From: a virus
IMG/VR virus record: IMGVR_UViG_3300047316_000145
Coordinates: 1 to 46,131 of that record
Reading direction: 5' to 3' (one strand)
DNA: 46,131 nucleotides
How positions within the stretch are numbered: position 1 is the stretch's first letter; the number at the start of each line of letters is the position of its first letter. Below, piece after piece: positions 6,979 to 14,962 of the stretch. The translations under genes were made by a program, and so were the position numbers. Under the pieces are notes generated by a model. The model did no database searches. It was not told where the DNA came from and was given only the letters and a program-made list of their open reading frames with translations.

Positions 6979-8234
6979 TTCACCGTTGCGGCCATAGGCT
7001 CGGAAGAACGTTTCTGGTTGTCGGCGCGCTGTTGCTGCTCGGCATTCAGCTCGCGTTGCCCGCCGCTGCCGGCCGGGAAACCGTTGTCGTCATGGCGCAT
7101 ACCGCCGTCAACCGGGGTACGCAGGCGCTGCCGGGCCGCGTCGTTGCGCGACGTCCTGGAACGGCCGTTCAGTTCCATCTCCGGGGCGGTGTTCTTTGCA
7201 GGCTGCATCAAAGCGTCCTGCGCCTGGGTCGGCTCACCTTCCGCGGCTTCGTCACCCGTAACGGCTGCCATCATCGCTTTGAAGGCGCCCATCACCATGT
7301 CAGGGCTGGCGCCCTTGAGGTCCAGGCTAGGCTGCCAAGCGACCAACGCTTCGGTCATGAGGGCGATCGGGTCGCTCCCACCATCGGGCTCGGCCGGGGG
7401 TTCGTCCGCGTCCGCGCGGAGGTAGTGGGCGTTCCCCTTGCGGATGCTCTCAAGCAAGGTGACGCGTTCTTTGACCGCGGCCGCGATGCGGGCCGGCGAC
7501 TCGGCAGCGTCGCAACGCTTCTGCAAGTCCGCCGTCTTGGCCGTCTCGACCTTCAGAGCACCCTTGAGGCCGTCTCGGTCGGCCGCCAAAGCGTCTACGG
7601 CAGCCTGGGCCGTTTCAGGGGTGCAATCTTTGCCATCGATACGCAGCGCCATGTCGGCAGTTTCCGGCACAGCTTGGCCGGAGTCAACAAGAATTGCGTC
7701 ATCGCTGTCGATTCGCAGGGCACATTCCGGCCCAGCGCGCCCTCCGCCAGGCGGCTGTAGGGAAACGTGGTTGTATTTGATATTCGTCTGTCGGCGATCG
7801 TACGGCTGCCCGTCGTAAGAACCGGGGGTTTCGTCCGTATCGGCGTAATATCCGGCCGAAAGTTCCTTGCGCTCGCCGCTTTGGATCTTCTGAATTGCGT
7901 CCGCGTCGTTGATATAGAGGGTTGCGCCAACAAGCCGGCCGTCGTGGGTCACAGTTTCGCCGACATGGCCCACGCTGGCATCCTTCCAAGTCGCCGGAGT
8001 CACAGCGCCTTGCGGCGGATGAAGGTCCGTCACGGCAGCACCTGCCAGGGTGCCCAACGATTCCGCGTTGAACACGTCCTGCGGGTGGCGGAGCTCGCGC
8101 ACCTGCGATCCGTCCGCCCGACGGTAGGTCAGGACACCGGCGCGGGTGGGTGTCGCCTGGATCTTGAGTCCGCCAGTGGGCGTCCGTTCTACGGTGTCAA
8201 GCCTGAACGTGTCGAACCGCAGCGATCGCGCCAT
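6975..8234 (-). CDS. Prohead protease with scaffold-like C-terminus (DUF2213 family)
   Basis: 419 residues. The N-terminal half follows DUF2213 proteins: a strand region with GVLTYRRADG, VFNAESLGTLAGAAVTDLHP, and GERKELSAGYYADTDETPG followed by NHVSLQPPGGGRAG. These proteins are regarded as capsid maturation proteases. The second half (about residues 210-419) is a coiled-coil and low-complexity region rich in Ala, Glu and Gln (AADRDGLKGALKVETAKTAD), as expected for a fused scaffold. The gene begins at an ATG next to a 38-base gap shared with the divergently transcribed membrane peptide. Confidence 0.8.
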   Translation of the reverse strand: MARSLRFDTFRLDTVERTPTGGLKIQATPTRAGVLTYRRADGSQVRELRHPQDVFNAESLGTLAGAAVTDLHPPQGAVTPATWKDASVGHVGETVTHDGRLVGATLYINDADAIQKIQSGERKELSAGYYADTDETPGSYDGQPYDRRQTNIKYNHVSLQPPGGGRAGPECALRIDSDDAILVDSGQAVPETADMALRIDGKDCTPETAQAAVDALAADRDGLKGALKVETAKTADLQKRCDAAESPARIAAAVKERVTLLESIRKGNAHYLRADADEPPAEPDGGSDPIALMTEALVAWQPSLDLKGASPDMVMGAFKAMMAAVTGDEAAEGEPTQAQDALMQPAKNTAPEMELNGRSRTSRNDAARQRLRTPVDGGMRHDDNGFPAGSGGQRELNAEQQQRADNQKRSSEPMAATVK

Positions 8235-8272
8235 GGCACAACGCTAGCACATGTGCCACCATCGAAGCCACC

Positions 8273-8458
8273 ATGACCAACGATTCACACGGCGTACTCG
8301 TGATTATCTGGCCGGCCCTTATTGGGCTGGCAGGGCTCATCATCTTCCTGATCTGCAAGCCGGAAAGCCCCAACCCCAAAGAACTCGGCCGCATCATGTT
8401 CTTCTGCGGGCTCTTGGCGGTGTGTTTCGCGTTGCTCGGATCCGCGTTCAGGTTCTAG
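8273..8458 (+). CDS. Small two-helix membrane protein
   Basis: 61 residues with two predicted membrane helices: VLVIIWPALIGLAGLIIFLI and a second at IMFFCGLLAVCFALLG, with the charged loop CKPESPNPKELGR between them. It is encoded against the direction of the head operon, followed closely by the HNH gene on the same strand. The ribosome site is poor, so expression is uncertain. Possible roles are superinfection interference or a lysis accessory, but nothing in the sequence decides this. Confidence 0.55.
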   Translation: MTNDSHGVLVIIWPALIGLAGLIIFLICKPESPNPKELGRIMFFCGLLAVCFALLGSAFRF

Positions 8459-8471
8459 CTTGACTCCTAGT

Positions 8472-8497
8472 ATCAGGCCATGCTGTAATAGCCTGAT
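8472..8497 (+). promoter_or_regulatory. Hairpin over the HNH start codon
   Basis: The arms ATCAGGC (8472-8478) and GCCTGAT (8491-8497) are perfect complements separated by 12 bases. The right arm covers the first two bases of the proposed ATG at 8496. No T-run follows, so it is not an intrinsic terminator. Such structures hide the translation start of several T4 homing endonucleases; a similar role here is inference. Confidence 0.45.
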
Positions 8498-9017
8498 GCC
8501 GCCTGGACCCAAACCGAAGCCTAGCGTCTTGTCATCTTGTTGCCCGGGCCGAATGGCTCGTTACAAGAAAGGCGGGTTATGCACTAGTTGTTTCCGCGTA
8601 CAGCAACGGAAAGACAATCCGGATTTAGCCCGTAGACACCGAGAGGCGTCAGAACGCTGGAATGCTAAATATCCGGAACGCCGTAGTAAGTACCTCAAAG
8701 CAAAACATCGCAAGGATCCGCGATTGGCGATGATTCAGAATGCTAAGAATAGGGCTAAAAAACTAGGCATTAGGTTTTTCTTAAGCGTTGACGATCTGGA
8801 CGTTCCTGCGTTCTGTCCGCTTCTAAATATCCCTATTTTTGTGGGTGATGTGCGAGGCGATAACTCACCTTCTTTAGATAGAATCGTCCCGGAAAAGGGG
8901 TATGTTTCAGGTAATGTGTGGGTCATTAGCGATTTGGCTAACCGCATCAAACAAAATGCAACGCCAGATCAGATCGAGCAGGTTGCTATCAACCTTAGGA
9001 AACGACTCAATCAATAA
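8496..9017 (+). CDS. HNH homing-type endonuclease
   Basis: 173 residues from the ATG at 8496; a TTG 36 bases upstream would add twelve residues. An N-terminal cysteine cluster (SCCPGR, CTSC) is followed by basic repeats (NAKYPERRSKYLKAKHRK). The C-terminus carries the nuclease core: CPLLNIPIFVG, then SPSLDRIVPEKGYVSGNVW and VISDLANRIKQNAT. This is the pattern of phage HNH proteins with an N-V-W motif after the central D-R. It is on the plus strand inside the minus-strand head operon and is richer in A+T than its neighbours, both signs of a mobile gene. Its last eleven bases overlap the end of the Mu F-like gene. Confidence 0.85.
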   Translation: MPPGPKPKPSVLSSCCPGRMARYKKGGLCTSCFRVQQRKDNPDLARRHREASERWNAKYPERRSKYLKAKHRKDPRLAMIQNAKNRAKKLGIRFFLSVDDLDVPAFCPLLNIPIFVGDVRGDNSPSLDRIVPEKGYVSGNVWVISDLANRIKQNATPDQIEQVAINLRKRLNQ

Positions 9018-9717
9018 CAGCGATCGCAACGCACCTGCATTGGATCCCACCGCCAGGATGTGCGCGTTCGCCTGTGCGTTGATCCTGAATAGGTGGCGAA
9101 TCCCACCTTTGAATGGTCCCGTCTAATTCTGCGTGATCCGGCCTTACGCGCTCATCCGAAGACGTAGACCACTCATAGCTAGTGATACCGGCTGAGACCT
9201 GCCGATATTCGGTAATTGCACTAGAAAGCTTTAGGACTTGATCGCGGGCAATAAGGTCCGCGTGCGACTTCGCCACGTCGAACCGCTCCTGGATCAAGGC
9301 GCGAACCTGTTCCACGCGCATCGCTTCGCGTTCGGCCTGTTCGAGCACGTCCCGGAGCTCCGCGATCATCTTCCGATCCATCGACCGAATCAGCTCTAGG
9401 TTCCGGTCCCGGAACACGGCGATCGGGGCGTTGGGTGCGTGCTGAGACGTCGGGACGCCGACCACGCGCTTGTTCTTCCGGTCCACTGCTCGCGCGAGAC
9501 CCTCGAGGTGCTCTTCGGGGATAGGGTTCTCGGCGACGACGCGGACAAGCTTACCGATCGCGCGGTTTACGAAGTCCGACGCGTCCGCTTTGATCCGGCC
9601 CGTGAAGTGCACCGGGTTGCGGTCCCATCCTTCCGTCAGGTCCAGCGCTGCGAACTTGTCCGTGCGTCGGCGGAGGTAAGCGGCAAACTCATTGGCCAGG
9701 CCGATCGGCGGTTTCAC
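9007..9717 (-). CDS. Minor head protein (Mu gpF / SPP1 gp7-like)
   Basis: 236 residues translated after the portal by an ATGA overlap. The C-terminal portion carries the family signature: TSYEWSTSSDERVRPDHAELDGTI, RWDSPPIQ, and PGGGIQCRCVAI, the C-R-C-end typical of the phage Mu head morphogenesis domain. The N-terminal two-thirds is mostly helical. These proteins sit inside the capsid near the portal. Note that the stop codon lies within the oppositely oriented HNH gene; the C-terminal motif is complete, so the insertion did not destroy the protein. Confidence 0.85.
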   Translation of the reverse strand: MKPPIGLANEFAAYLRRRTDKFAALDLTEGWDRNPVHFTGRIKADASDFVNRAIGKLVRVVAENPIPEEHLEGLARAVDRKNKRVVGVPTSQHAPNAPIAVFRDRNLELIRSMDRKMIAELRDVLEQAEREAMRVEQVRALIQERFDVAKSHADLIARDQVLKLSSAITEYRQVSAGITSYEWSTSSDERVRPDHAELDGTIQRWDSPPIQDQRTGERAHPGGGIQCRCVAIAVID

Positions 9718-11162
9718 TTGTCTTGTTCGTGCAGTGCGATCGCCACGGCCTGGTCTTGCGGCTTGCCTGCGGCGATTTCTGTCGGGATGTCTTTCTTCGG
9801 ATCGCCCGTAAGATGATCCTTTTTCGGTGTTGCCGGCGCTTGCGCGGGCTTGCCACCTTCGGGGTCAAGGGTCGTTGCACGCGGCAACGCGGCCCAAGTC
9901 GGGGCATCGTTGGGGTTGTACACGTTGTCAGCGCTGTATTCGCCTTTACCCCAGCGATCTTTCCAGATCTGTTGCGGGGTTGCGGCGCCCATTTCTTCGT
10001 AGATCTTGTCACCCTGGGCCACGGACAGACGATAGTCCGCCTCTTCCTTGGGCGACATTTGCCACATAGAAGGCCATTCGATCTTGACCTCGCCGTTGTA
10101 ACCCATGCTCTTGGCCAAGAGGTTCAAGAGCATCAAGAGCGGAGGTTCCACGACGCGCTTACGCTCAGCCGCTACCTTGTCGTAGAAGATGCGGATATCA
10201 ATTGCGCCGGTCGCTTGTAGCCCCGCGGGGGACTCACCGAGTAGGACCGCTACCGGGATACCCGTGGCTGCGGCCAACTTCTTCCCGAACAGCATCACGA
10301 CGTCGCTTGTACCGCTGAATTGCGTAGCGACCTTGGTAAATTCCTCTTCCTTGTCTAGGAACAAGGCACGCGCGACCGATCGCGACATGTCGAGTAGCAT
10401 CGCGCGGGTTTTCAAGAGGTCGCTTTGCTTGCCCGCAAGCCCGGAGATTAGGCCCTTGAGCTTGATCACGGCCTGTGATGCGTCGGACAGCATGATACCA
10501 GCGCTGTGGAACGCTTCGTCGAACGCCTGGATATCAGGCAAGAGTGCTTGCAGGATCGAATAGTCCCATCCACGGTTACCTCGGCGCGTTAGATCGTCCG
10601 TATGAGCTCCACCGAAGCGGATCATACGGGTATGATGTACCTCGGCGCTACCACCCTCGATCCCCCATAGGAGCCACGACTCCGGGTACAGCATATGCGG
10701 ACCCTTGGGCATGGCGAAGCGCGGATCGAACACCTCGAGAAATTCAAGTGACTTGGCCTTGGCCCAGTCCAACGGTTCTGACGGGTCTCGGCCGTCGTTC
10801 ACGCCAGCCCAGATCAGGGTACCGCCGAACAGGCGCCCGAACACCTGAGCATCAAAGAACGCTTTGAACATGCCCATGGCAACGGCGCGACGGTGAATTC
10901 GCTCAGCCCATGCCGGATCGTCGCACTTGACCTCGACACCTTCGCGCCAGGCTTCCTCAACCGGTAGCGCCACGATCTTCCGGGCGGTGGAACTACCGTT
11001 ATAAATTGGGGCTAATTGAATTGGCCAAAGGGGAAAGTCTGGGATGAAAACACTTTGAGTAGTCCGGTCGCGACTCGTCCCGAATCCCGTCAGAGCATTG
11101 GCCCAGCTGTCCAAATGAGCCAAAGGTGCGGACATCATAGTCAACGCTTTGAGGTAGTTCAC
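9714..11162 (-). CDS. Portal protein (DUF1073 family)
   Basis: 482 residues. A GTG start overlaps the HNH stop (GTGA). Family features seen in order: DFPLWPIQLAPIYNGSSTAR near residues 44-63, ARKIVALPVEEAWREG, FDAQVFGRLFGGTLIWAGVNDGRDP, then the stem/wing region and GIPVAVLLGESPAGLQATG, and finally MLLNLLAKSMGY. These are hallmarks of DUF1073 portals, which form the dodecameric DNA gate. A flexible tail (PAQAPATPKKDHLTGDPKKD) precedes a C-terminal PQDQAVAIALHEQ segment that is common at the end of phage structural proteins. Pfam relates this family's N-terminus to the anti-CBASS Acb1 group, but nothing here suggests more than a portal. Confidence 0.85.
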   Translation of the reverse strand: MNYLKALTMMSAPLAHLDSWANALTGFGTSRDRTTQSVFIPDFPLWPIQLAPIYNGSSTARKIVALPVEEAWREGVEVKCDDPAWAERIHRRAVAMGMFKAFFDAQVFGRLFGGTLIWAGVNDGRDPSEPLDWAKAKSLEFLEVFDPRFAMPKGPHMLYPESWLLWGIEGGSAEVHHTRMIRFGGAHTDDLTRRGNRGWDYSILQALLPDIQAFDEAFHSAGIMLSDASQAVIKLKGLISGLAGKQSDLLKTRAMLLDMSRSVARALFLDKEEEFTKVATQFSGTSDVVMLFGKKLAAATGIPVAVLLGESPAGLQATGAIDIRIFYDKVAAERKRVVEPPLLMLLNLLAKSMGYNGEVKIEWPSMWQMSPKEEADYRLSVAQGDKIYEEMGAATPQQIWKDRWGKGEYSADNVYNPNDAPTWAALPRATTLDPEGGKPAQAPATPKKDHLTGDPKKDIPTEIAAGKPQDQAVAIALHEQDK

Positions 11163-11629
11163 GCGATGAACTCCAATACAGTCTTTGTATGCTTACGCAT
11201 ATTGCACATCGCGCACGACGGGAAGAGATTGTCAAGAGTGTGCGATCCGCCTCGCGAAAGCGGCGTCCCGTGATCCCAATGCTCCACAGGGCCGATCGTA
11301 CCACGCAAAGCGCAGTAGAAGCACCTGTTTTCAAATTTCGCAAGCCTTTCTTGTAGTTGCGCCGACGAGATTGGGTCAACCGATACGCTAGCTTTCAGCG
11401 CTCGACGTTTTCTAGACGCCTCGCTCGCTTTTTCTGGATGTTTCTTTTGCCAGCGTAAACAGGCGCTACGGAAACGTTCAGGATCAATCAGGCGGATTTT
11501 TCTGGCGTATTCTCTATTTTTAGCTCGAATTTTTTCGCTTTGTTTGTAGGCTTTGATTTTTTCTTTATTCTTGAGTTTTGAGCGTTTACACCATTCTTTT
11601 TGTTTCTGTTTCCTTTCTTCAGATGTCAT
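11159..11629 (-). CDS. HNH endonuclease between terminase and portal
   Basis: 156 residues. An N-terminal run of basic repeats (KSKLKNKEKIKAY-like, RSACLRWQKKHPEKASE) precedes a zinc/HNH core: CFYC, then VEHWDHGTPLSRGGSHT-DN and CAMCNMRK. All metal and catalytic positions expected for an HNH enzyme (C-C, H-D-H, N, C-C) are visible. The gene is joined by ATGA to the terminase and by GTGA to the portal, so it is fully embedded in the packaging operon. In HK97-like phages an HNH enzyme cooperates with terminase; a homing role is the alternative. Its coding sequence is clearly richer in A+T than the flanking genes. Confidence 0.85.
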   Translation of the reverse strand: MTSEERKQKQKEWCKRSKLKNKEKIKAYKQSEKIRAKNREYARKIRLIDPERFRSACLRWQKKHPEKASEASRKRRALKASVSVDPISSAQLQERLAKFENRCFYCALRGTIGPVEHWDHGTPLSRGGSHTLDNLFPSCAMCNMRKHTKTVLEFIA

Positions 11630-13140
11630 CCTGCCATGTCCTTTCGCGCGTTCGTCATGGCTTGCTCAAATAGAGCGCTATAACCGTGCGCACGGAAGTA
11701 TACCAGAGCCTGGGTCAAGCTGTCTACTTCATCGTCGTTGAGATCCATCGGGAAAGCTTCCGCTTGGCTCATCATGTGCCAAATGCCAGGGTGCGCCGCG
11801 GGGAGGAACACCGAGCCGGCCGAGAAGAGAGGGGCGACGGCCTGGGCGCGGGCTTCCTTGCCACCCTCGGGGCGGACAAGTTCGATACCTCCCAAGCTGT
11901 GCCGGAGCTCGCTCTCGATCGCAGGTCCGTTGGCTGCGTCCTCAATCAGAATCGTCCCGGCGGTTGGCCAAGCGATAGAGAAGCGAAGTAGTGCGATCTT
12001 AGTATCCGCAAAGTCCAGTCGTTCGTTGACTAGATCCAACATGAAGAAATCTCCGCCGTAGGTCCGCCAGGACTGCAACGCTACGAAGTCCGAGTGTTGC
12101 GTTCCCTTGAACGCCAGATCGGCCGAGATCAGATCGAACCCGGATTCCGGCAAGGCACGACAAGGGCGGCCGGTGTCGTGCGGACTCACGTACCCAGGAT
12201 CGTTGACGTGACGATCAAAGCATTCGTTGCACAGACACGGCTCGTTACCGGTTCCCCAGAAACGCCAACGGGACCGCCGGAAGATCGTACCGCCCAGCGC
12301 GTGCGGCCGCTGCTGGAGTTGCCCCGCGGCGTGGGTGTCCAAAGACTTCTCAAGCTCGATCACGGTATCCAATGGGAAGCGCGCGGGCCACAGTAGTTCG
12401 CCGTCTTCGGTGCGCCGGTCGCCAGGGCACGAGTAGGTTTTCTCAAAGCGCATCGGAAGACGCAGCACCGTCCACCCTCCTGCGCGGGCCATCTCGCCTG
12501 ACAGATCATCCTTGTGCAACCGTTGCATAACGATCACTTCTCGGTGCGTGGCCGGGTCGGCACGACGTGTGGGCATCGTGGCTTTCCACCACGAGGATAC
12601 TTCGTCTAGACGCTTGTGCGTGATGGCGCTACCGCCCAACGTGTCGGCGGGTTTGATTGGGTCGTCCACTACCACGATGTTACCGTGTCGTCCGGTACCT
12701 CGAGAGCGGGGCGAGGTAGCGAAACGGAACCCACCACCCTTGATATCGAAGTTGAAAGCGCTAGGGGACTTGTGATCCAAGAGCGGTTGAAACCGTTCAG
12801 CCCACCACGAAGACTGCAACAAGCGGATGATCTTCCCGCCGTCCCGTGTGCCTGGTAGGGACATGTCGAAAGACGCATTGATGAAGCGTGTCCCGGGGCG
12901 ATCGAGCCATTCCCAAGCTTGCCAGAATACACCGCTAAGGAGTGACTTCGCAGCACCCGGGGGGACGTTGATAAGGAGCTTACGAATCTCGACACGCGAC
13001 ACCGCTTCCAGATGTTCACAAATAGCCTCTAAGTGCCATCCCGGAACGAACGGTGTTGATTCGACTTGCGACCACGTGACTTGTACGAAGTCGTATAGCC
13101 CGCCGCGTAGGACCAATTCACGTTCGATTTGCGCTAGCAT
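11626..13140 (-). CDS. terL: Terminase large subunit
   Basis: 504 residues. ATPase domain: Walker A NVPPGAAKS (59-66), an unusual variant in which Ala replaces the usual Gly before the Lys, and Walker B IVVVDD (155-160). The segment RSRGTGRHGNIVVVDDPI is typical of this family. The nuclease domain of RNase H fold shows its acidic residues at D341 (SADLAFKG), E400 (ILIEDAANG) and D473 (DDEVDSL). A cysteine-containing insertion lies at about 302-327 (CLCNECFDRH). The protein pumps DNA into the prohead and cuts concatemers. The start ATG follows immediately after the previous TAG stop. Confidence 0.92.
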   Translation of the reverse strand: MLAQIERELVLRGGLYDFVQVTWSQVESTPFVPGWHLEAICEHLEAVSRVEIRKLLINVPPGAAKSLLSGVFWQAWEWLDRPGTRFINASFDMSLPGTRDGGKIIRLLQSSWWAERFQPLLDHKSPSAFNFDIKGGGFRFATSPRSRGTGRHGNIVVVDDPIKPADTLGGSAITHKRLDEVSSWWKATMPTRRADPATHREVIVMQRLHKDDLSGEMARAGGWTVLRLPMRFEKTYSCPGDRRTEDGELLWPARFPLDTVIELEKSLDTHAAGQLQQRPHALGGTIFRRSRWRFWGTGNEPCLCNECFDRHVNDPGYVSPHDTGRPCRALPESGFDLISADLAFKGTQHSDFVALQSWRTYGGDFFMLDLVNERLDFADTKIALLRFSIAWPTAGTILIEDAANGPAIESELRHSLGGIELVRPEGGKEARAQAVAPLFSAGSVFLPAAHPGIWHMMSQAEAFPMDLNDDEVDSLTQALVYFRAHGYSALFEQAMTNARKDMAG

Positions 13141-13572
13141 CTACATCGTACACTTGCCAAGGCCGCAATACTTACGGACCTTGGATCGGGGAATGTGGGG
13201 GTTGACGCACCACGATGCGCCGCATACCTGACACGAGAACTCCTGATTTTTGAGCCTGTCGCGTTCGGCGTCGCGGTAGCGTTTCGCGGCGGCGCGCAGC
13301 TGGGCTTTACGCTTCTGCGATTTCTTGAAGCGCCGGCGTTCGTAGGCGCGCCTCTGCTCGGGGTTGAGGTCGCGCCACTTCTTCGCACGCACCTTGGCGG
13401 CTGCTTTTCGCTCGGGCTTCGCGTCACGTTTGCGATTGTAGTATTTCAGGATCAAGCGTTCGGTTTCGGCGACTTCCTTCCGGATGTCCCGATCCCGCAT
13501 CGCGGCTTCTTTGCCGGATGAGAAGCCCGAGAGCTCGGACCAATCAATTCCTTTCAAGGCGCTTGATCTCAT
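13141..13572 (-). CDS. Basic zinc-finger protein of unknown function, next to terminase
   Basis: 143 residues if the first ATG is used; a second ATG at 13500 would give 119, and the exact start is uncertain. The centre is strongly basic and helical (AKVRAKKWRDLNPEQRRAYE), followed by a zinc-like C-terminus: SCQVCGASWC, then RKYCGLGKC. The layout of basic repeats plus C-x2-C resembles the HNH enzymes of this genome, but the H-N-H core residues are not apparent. It could be a decayed HNH gene or a DNA-binding packaging accessory. It ends one base before the terminase ATG. It is not recognised as a small terminase. Confidence 0.55.
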   Translation of the reverse strand: MRSSALKGIDWSELSGFSSGKEAAMRDRDIRKEVAETERLILKYYNRKRDAKPERKAAAKVRAKKWRDLNPEQRRAYERRRFKKSQKRKAQLRAAAKRYRDAERDRLKNQEFSCQVCGASWCVNPHIPRSKVRKYCGLGKCTM

Positions 13573-13882
13573 CCTGTAGGAGCCAAATTGCCTTCTTCAG
13601 ATCCTCGATCGCCGGCCCCTTCTCTCCCGCGCGCCAAATGTATTTGACCGCGTTTCCTCGGTTGAAATTCATGTGGCGAACGATTTCGATACACTCGATT
13701 CCGGAAGTGTGGCTGGTGTAGTGGGCGGGGTGATTCACCGGGTCGGGCGGCGGAGGCGCCGAGAAGCGATGTTCAAACGCGTTTTGCCAAACCAATCCGT
13801 TTGCTCGGTGCTCCAACGTATGTCCTTTGGGACGCTGACACTTCAAGCCAGCATCCGCGTCTTGTGCGCCACACTTTTTCAT
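13544..13882 (-). CDS. DUF3310 (SaV-like) protein
   Basis: 112 residues from the ATG at 13880-13882, which overlaps the preceding stop as ATGA and has a GAAAGGAT ribosome site upstream. The domain at about residues 45-112 is clear: DPVNHPAHYTSHTSGIECI, RHMNFNRGNAVKYIWRAGEKG, then EDLKKAIWLLQDEI. This family is widespread in phages next to nucleotide-metabolism or replication genes; its biochemical role is not settled. Residues 1-44 hold a Cys/His pair (KKCGAQ, LKCQRPKGH) that might bind zinc. Confidence 0.8.
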   Translation of the reverse strand: MKKCGAQDADAGLKCQRPKGHTLEHRANGLVWQNAFEHRFSAPPPPDPVNHPAHYTSHTSGIECIEIVRHMNFNRGNAVKYIWRAGEKGPAIEDLKKAIWLLQDEIKRLERN

Positions 13883-14448
13883 CGTACCGTGATCCTTTCG
13901 GTCAAAGCCCAGCGCACCCCCGGGATGGCCGGGGGATCTACGTGCGGCGAGTCTGGTGCTCGGGCCAAGATCTTGGTGATATCGGCAGAGCAATATTCTC
14001 GCGGTACCCGGTCAGGATCCTGGATCTCGGCCGTCCAGATCTGCCGCACGGTAACCTTGTCGACATGCACCGGTGTCGGGATGATCGCCGTAGGCACCTG
14101 GCCCGTGGCGAAGGTCGCTACAGCGCTTTGCATGGCGGCGATGCGGGACGCTTCGACCCGGGCATGATGCGCCCCCATCTCGCGGCGGAGGTGCGTGGAT
14201 GCCTCAGTGAGCGGATTCGACAACGCGGCGAACAAGGCGTCCACTTCGCGCTTGACTTCAAGCAGAGGCCTTGTGATGCGCTGCCGGCGTTCTTCTACGG
14301 CTTTGGTCATGTCCCGGAGGCTACGGGTCCAGTCCGCTGCCGTGGCCATGGTGGCATCGTCCGTCACGCGGAACGCAGCGATCTGGTCCCGCAAGGTGCT
14401 GTGCTTGGCTTCATCGCGGATGATGGCCGTACGTTCGTCGGGTGTCAC
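13879..14448 (-). CDS. Coiled-coil phage protein, unknown function
   Basis: 189 residues from a GTG start at 14446-14448 that overlaps the preceding stop (GTGA) with an AGG ribosome site eight bases upstream. The N-terminal two-thirds is a long alpha-helical coiled coil (TKAVEERRQRITRPLLEVKR, VDALFAALSNPL). The last third is a compact domain with VRQIWTAEIQDPDRVPREYC and ends IPGVRWALTERITVR. This arrangement, ending in a short I-P-G-V-R strand, occurs in many phage proteins next to recombination genes. I do not recognise a named function. The upstream long version of the frame is judged not to be translated. Confidence 0.65.
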   Translation of the reverse strand: MTPDERTAIIRDEAKHSTLRDQIAAFRVTDDATMATAADWTRSLRDMTKAVEERRQRITRPLLEVKREVDALFAALSNPLTEASTHLRREMGAHHARVEASRIAAMQSAVATFATGQVPTAIIPTPVHVDKVTVRQIWTAEIQDPDRVPREYCSADITKILARAPDSPHVDPPAIPGVRWALTERITVR

Positions 14449-14804
14449 TTTTGTGACCTCACAAGGCGGATCATTTCCGCGCCGATCATTGCCATGTTGC
14501 CGTCGTTGGTGTTGCAGGCTTCGACGTAACGACGGGCGAGCGCTGCCAGCGGCGCGTCGATGGCGAGCTGGGCCTGTAGGGCGTCGCGCTCGGAATTGTC
14601 CGGGAACTGTTCGGCCATCGACATCATGCCTTTGAGGGTTGCCAACTCCGCCGCGAGGCGGTCCCGGTCGGCGGCCGCGTCGGCGTAGCACCGGTCCGCC
14701 CGTTCAAGCGCGTCAGCGAGAACCTCAAACAGTCGATAGGTGTCACGAACAGACACCTTGTCGACGTCGAAGGCTCGGGCCCGCTGGATGATTTCTTCGT
14801 TCAT
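14445..14804 (-). CDS. Small acidic helical protein, unknown function
   Basis: 119 residues from the ATG at 14802-14804 (ATGA with the preceding stop). It is almost entirely alpha-helical, with heptad-like patterns (YRLFEVLADALERADRCYAD, AAADRDRLAAELATLKGMM). It probably forms a dimer or coiled coil. No known motif is seen. Its place in an unbroken run of overlapping small genes upstream of the coiled-coil protein suggests a replication-associated accessory. Confidence 0.6.
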   Translation of the reverse strand: MNEEIIQRARAFDVDKVSVRDTYRLFEVLADALERADRCYADAAADRDRLAAELATLKGMMSMAEQFPDNSERDALQAQLAIDAPLAALARRYVEACNTNDGNMAMIGAEMIRLVRSQK

Positions 14805-14962
14805 CACGGCTTCTCCAGCGCGGCGCGCTCTAAGTTCTCGCGCCACTCCGCTGCGAGCTCGGCGCGGAGGCTTTCGAGAGTTTCGATCGCGTGACATCGA
14901 CAACGGCAAACAAGCGAGCACTCATCTACAGAATCTTGCCTGCAAGATGTACAGTCGATCAC
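14804..14962 (-). CDS. Tiny cysteine-rich protein (zinc-ribbon like)
   Basis: 52 residues from a GTG at 14960-14962 whose start overlaps the regulator stop (GTGA). Its first half contains the cysteine pattern CTSC, then VDECSLVCRCRCH, and the second half is helical (ETLESLRAELAAEWRENL). It is probably a small zinc-binding helix protein. It is too short for confident classification; the unbroken coupled run of neighbours supports that it is translated. Confidence 0.55.
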   Translation of the reverse strand: MIDCTSCRQDSVDECSLVCRCRCHAIETLESLRAELAAEWRENLERAALEKP

